Assembly: GCA_036505615.1 (NCBI GenBank)
Contig: DASXTB010000402.1
Span: 1-6,304 of the forward strand
Length of the DNA stretch: 6,304 nucleotides
Direction of reading: 5' to 3'
Origin: DASXTB01 sp036505615
GTDB lineage: Bacteria; Acidobacteriota; UBA6911; JACQSX01
Positions 5,727 to 6,304 of the stretch are shown here, piece by piece. The position numbers and the translations under genes are program-made. Under the pieces are notes generated by a model. That model was not told the origin of the DNA, ran no database searches, and saw only the letters and a program-made list of their open reading frames with translations. Each line of letters begins with the position of its first letter. Within the stretch, counting starts at the first letter, position 1.

Positions 5727-6304
5727 TTAGGGCTGCTGCGGGCCGAAGGCCCGTGTGCTACCGGGGACCATCTCCAACTCCATCAGGGGAACCGGAATCA
5801 TGCCCTCGTTGTTGAAGCGGTCCATGAAATCGCGTAGCACAAACGGCTTGCCGGCCAGGTCCTGCTGGTGGGCGTACTCCGTGATCAGTTCGTCGATGAG
5901 CATCTTGCCAGTAATGTAGCAGGTACCATAGCCGGGCTGGCGGAGATACAGCAACTGCTCAGATAAGGTGAGCGAGTCCTTGGCCTTGGCCCAGCCGCGC
6001 GGCGTCCATTCCGCCTGGAACTGTCCTGCCTGCTCCAGCCTAAATTGATTGGTCTGCACATAAAGCGAGGCAAGGCCACGCGCGGCACGATTCGCCAGCA
6101 TGATCCAGACCAGCTCCCTGGCGCGCGGATTGTCGTCGTAAAGGCCTACGTGCATCATCAGCTCTTCGAAGGCGGTAGCAAAACCCTCGGCGCGATTGTC
6201 CCAGATGTTGTAGAGCAGGGCCTGGCGGCGAATCGGGCTCGGATTCGGCTCGTCCCGCATCCGCCCCAGGTCAATCCAGTGATAGTCGTGGGACAGAAGC
6301 AGCA
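5727..6304 (-). CDS. DUF885-family protein, C-terminal part
   Basis: The minus-strand frame is open from the window edge to TAA at 5727-5729, so about 191 C-terminal residues are seen. The internal ATG at 6260 is not the start: the preceding residues, SHDYHWIDLGR, run on smoothly. The pattern fits the helical DUF885 family (often about 550-600 residues): FEELMMHVGLYDDNPRA, then LRQPGYGTCYITGK, then FVLRDFMDRFNNEGMIPVPL near the end. The biochemical function of the family is not settled; some members have been proposed to be metal-dependent peptidases or related hydrolases, and the part seen here carries no decisive catalytic motif. Upstream domains and any signal peptide are outside the window. 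The gene looks intact and host-like, marking the right edge of the disturbed region. Confidence 0.75.
   Translation of the reverse strand, partial: LLLSHDYHWIDLGRMRDEPNPSPIRRQALLYNIWDNRAEGFATAFEELMMHVGLYDDNPRARELVWIMLANRAARGLASLYVQTNQFRLEQAGQFQAEWTPRGWAKAKDSLTLSEQLLYLRQPGYGTCYITGKMLIDELITEYAHQQDLAGKPFVLRDFMDRFNNEGMIPVPLMELEMVPGSTRAFGPQQP

Noticed and set aside
5415..5753. 12-base match GCCGAAGGCCCG at two places
   Set aside because: It lies in two unrelated hairpins, one of them inside coding sequence; likely chance in GC-rich DNA.

Overview
The window reads as a piece of an Acidobacteriota chromosome. This is inferred from the protein types: an Oar-like TonB-dependent receptor C-terminus, a DUF885-type C-terminus, and recombinases of a style I associate with soil Acidobacteria. 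Both ends look like ordinary host genes. The 4.5 kb between them is a worn-out integration hotspot around a proline tRNA gene.

Layout. Positions 3-1073 (+) hold the end of an outer-membrane TonB-dependent receptor. A short hairpin-rich gap (1074-1219) separates it from a convergent, unrecognised charged protein (1220-1831, -), whose reading frame continues upstream without a start codon. From about 1942 to 3969 (+) lies a tightly packed recombinase operon. It contains a small acidic ORF, a zinc-ribbon/coiled-coil gene and a large serine recombinase, joined by 4-bp TTGA and ATGA stop/start overlaps. The second gene carries a +1 frameshift and an in-frame TAA. The recombinase has an internal deletion with a frameshift, so the module looks dead.

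The last 22 bases of the recombinase reading frame lie inside the antisense of a complete tRNA-Pro(TGG) gene (3948-4024, -, CCA encoded). This marks the tRNA 3' end as the likely attachment site. On the 5' side of the tRNA sits the C-terminal half of a tyrosine recombinase (4126 to about 4480, -). Two tandem GTGCACGG-type repeats lie between it and the tRNA. Upstream the integrase remnant appears fused to the 5' part of an unrelated one-helix membrane protein gene. Two unrelated recombinase families have therefore left remains on either side of one tRNA.

Positions 4586-5726 are mostly gene-poor. They hold a frameshifted gene for a probable tandem ribbon-helix-helix protein (4984 to about 5300, +), a possible 27-residue ORF, several hairpins, and a sequence resembling the end of an insertion sequence. 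The window closes with the 3' part of a DUF885-like gene (5727-6304, -).

All family names come from motif recognition by eye; no database search was possible.
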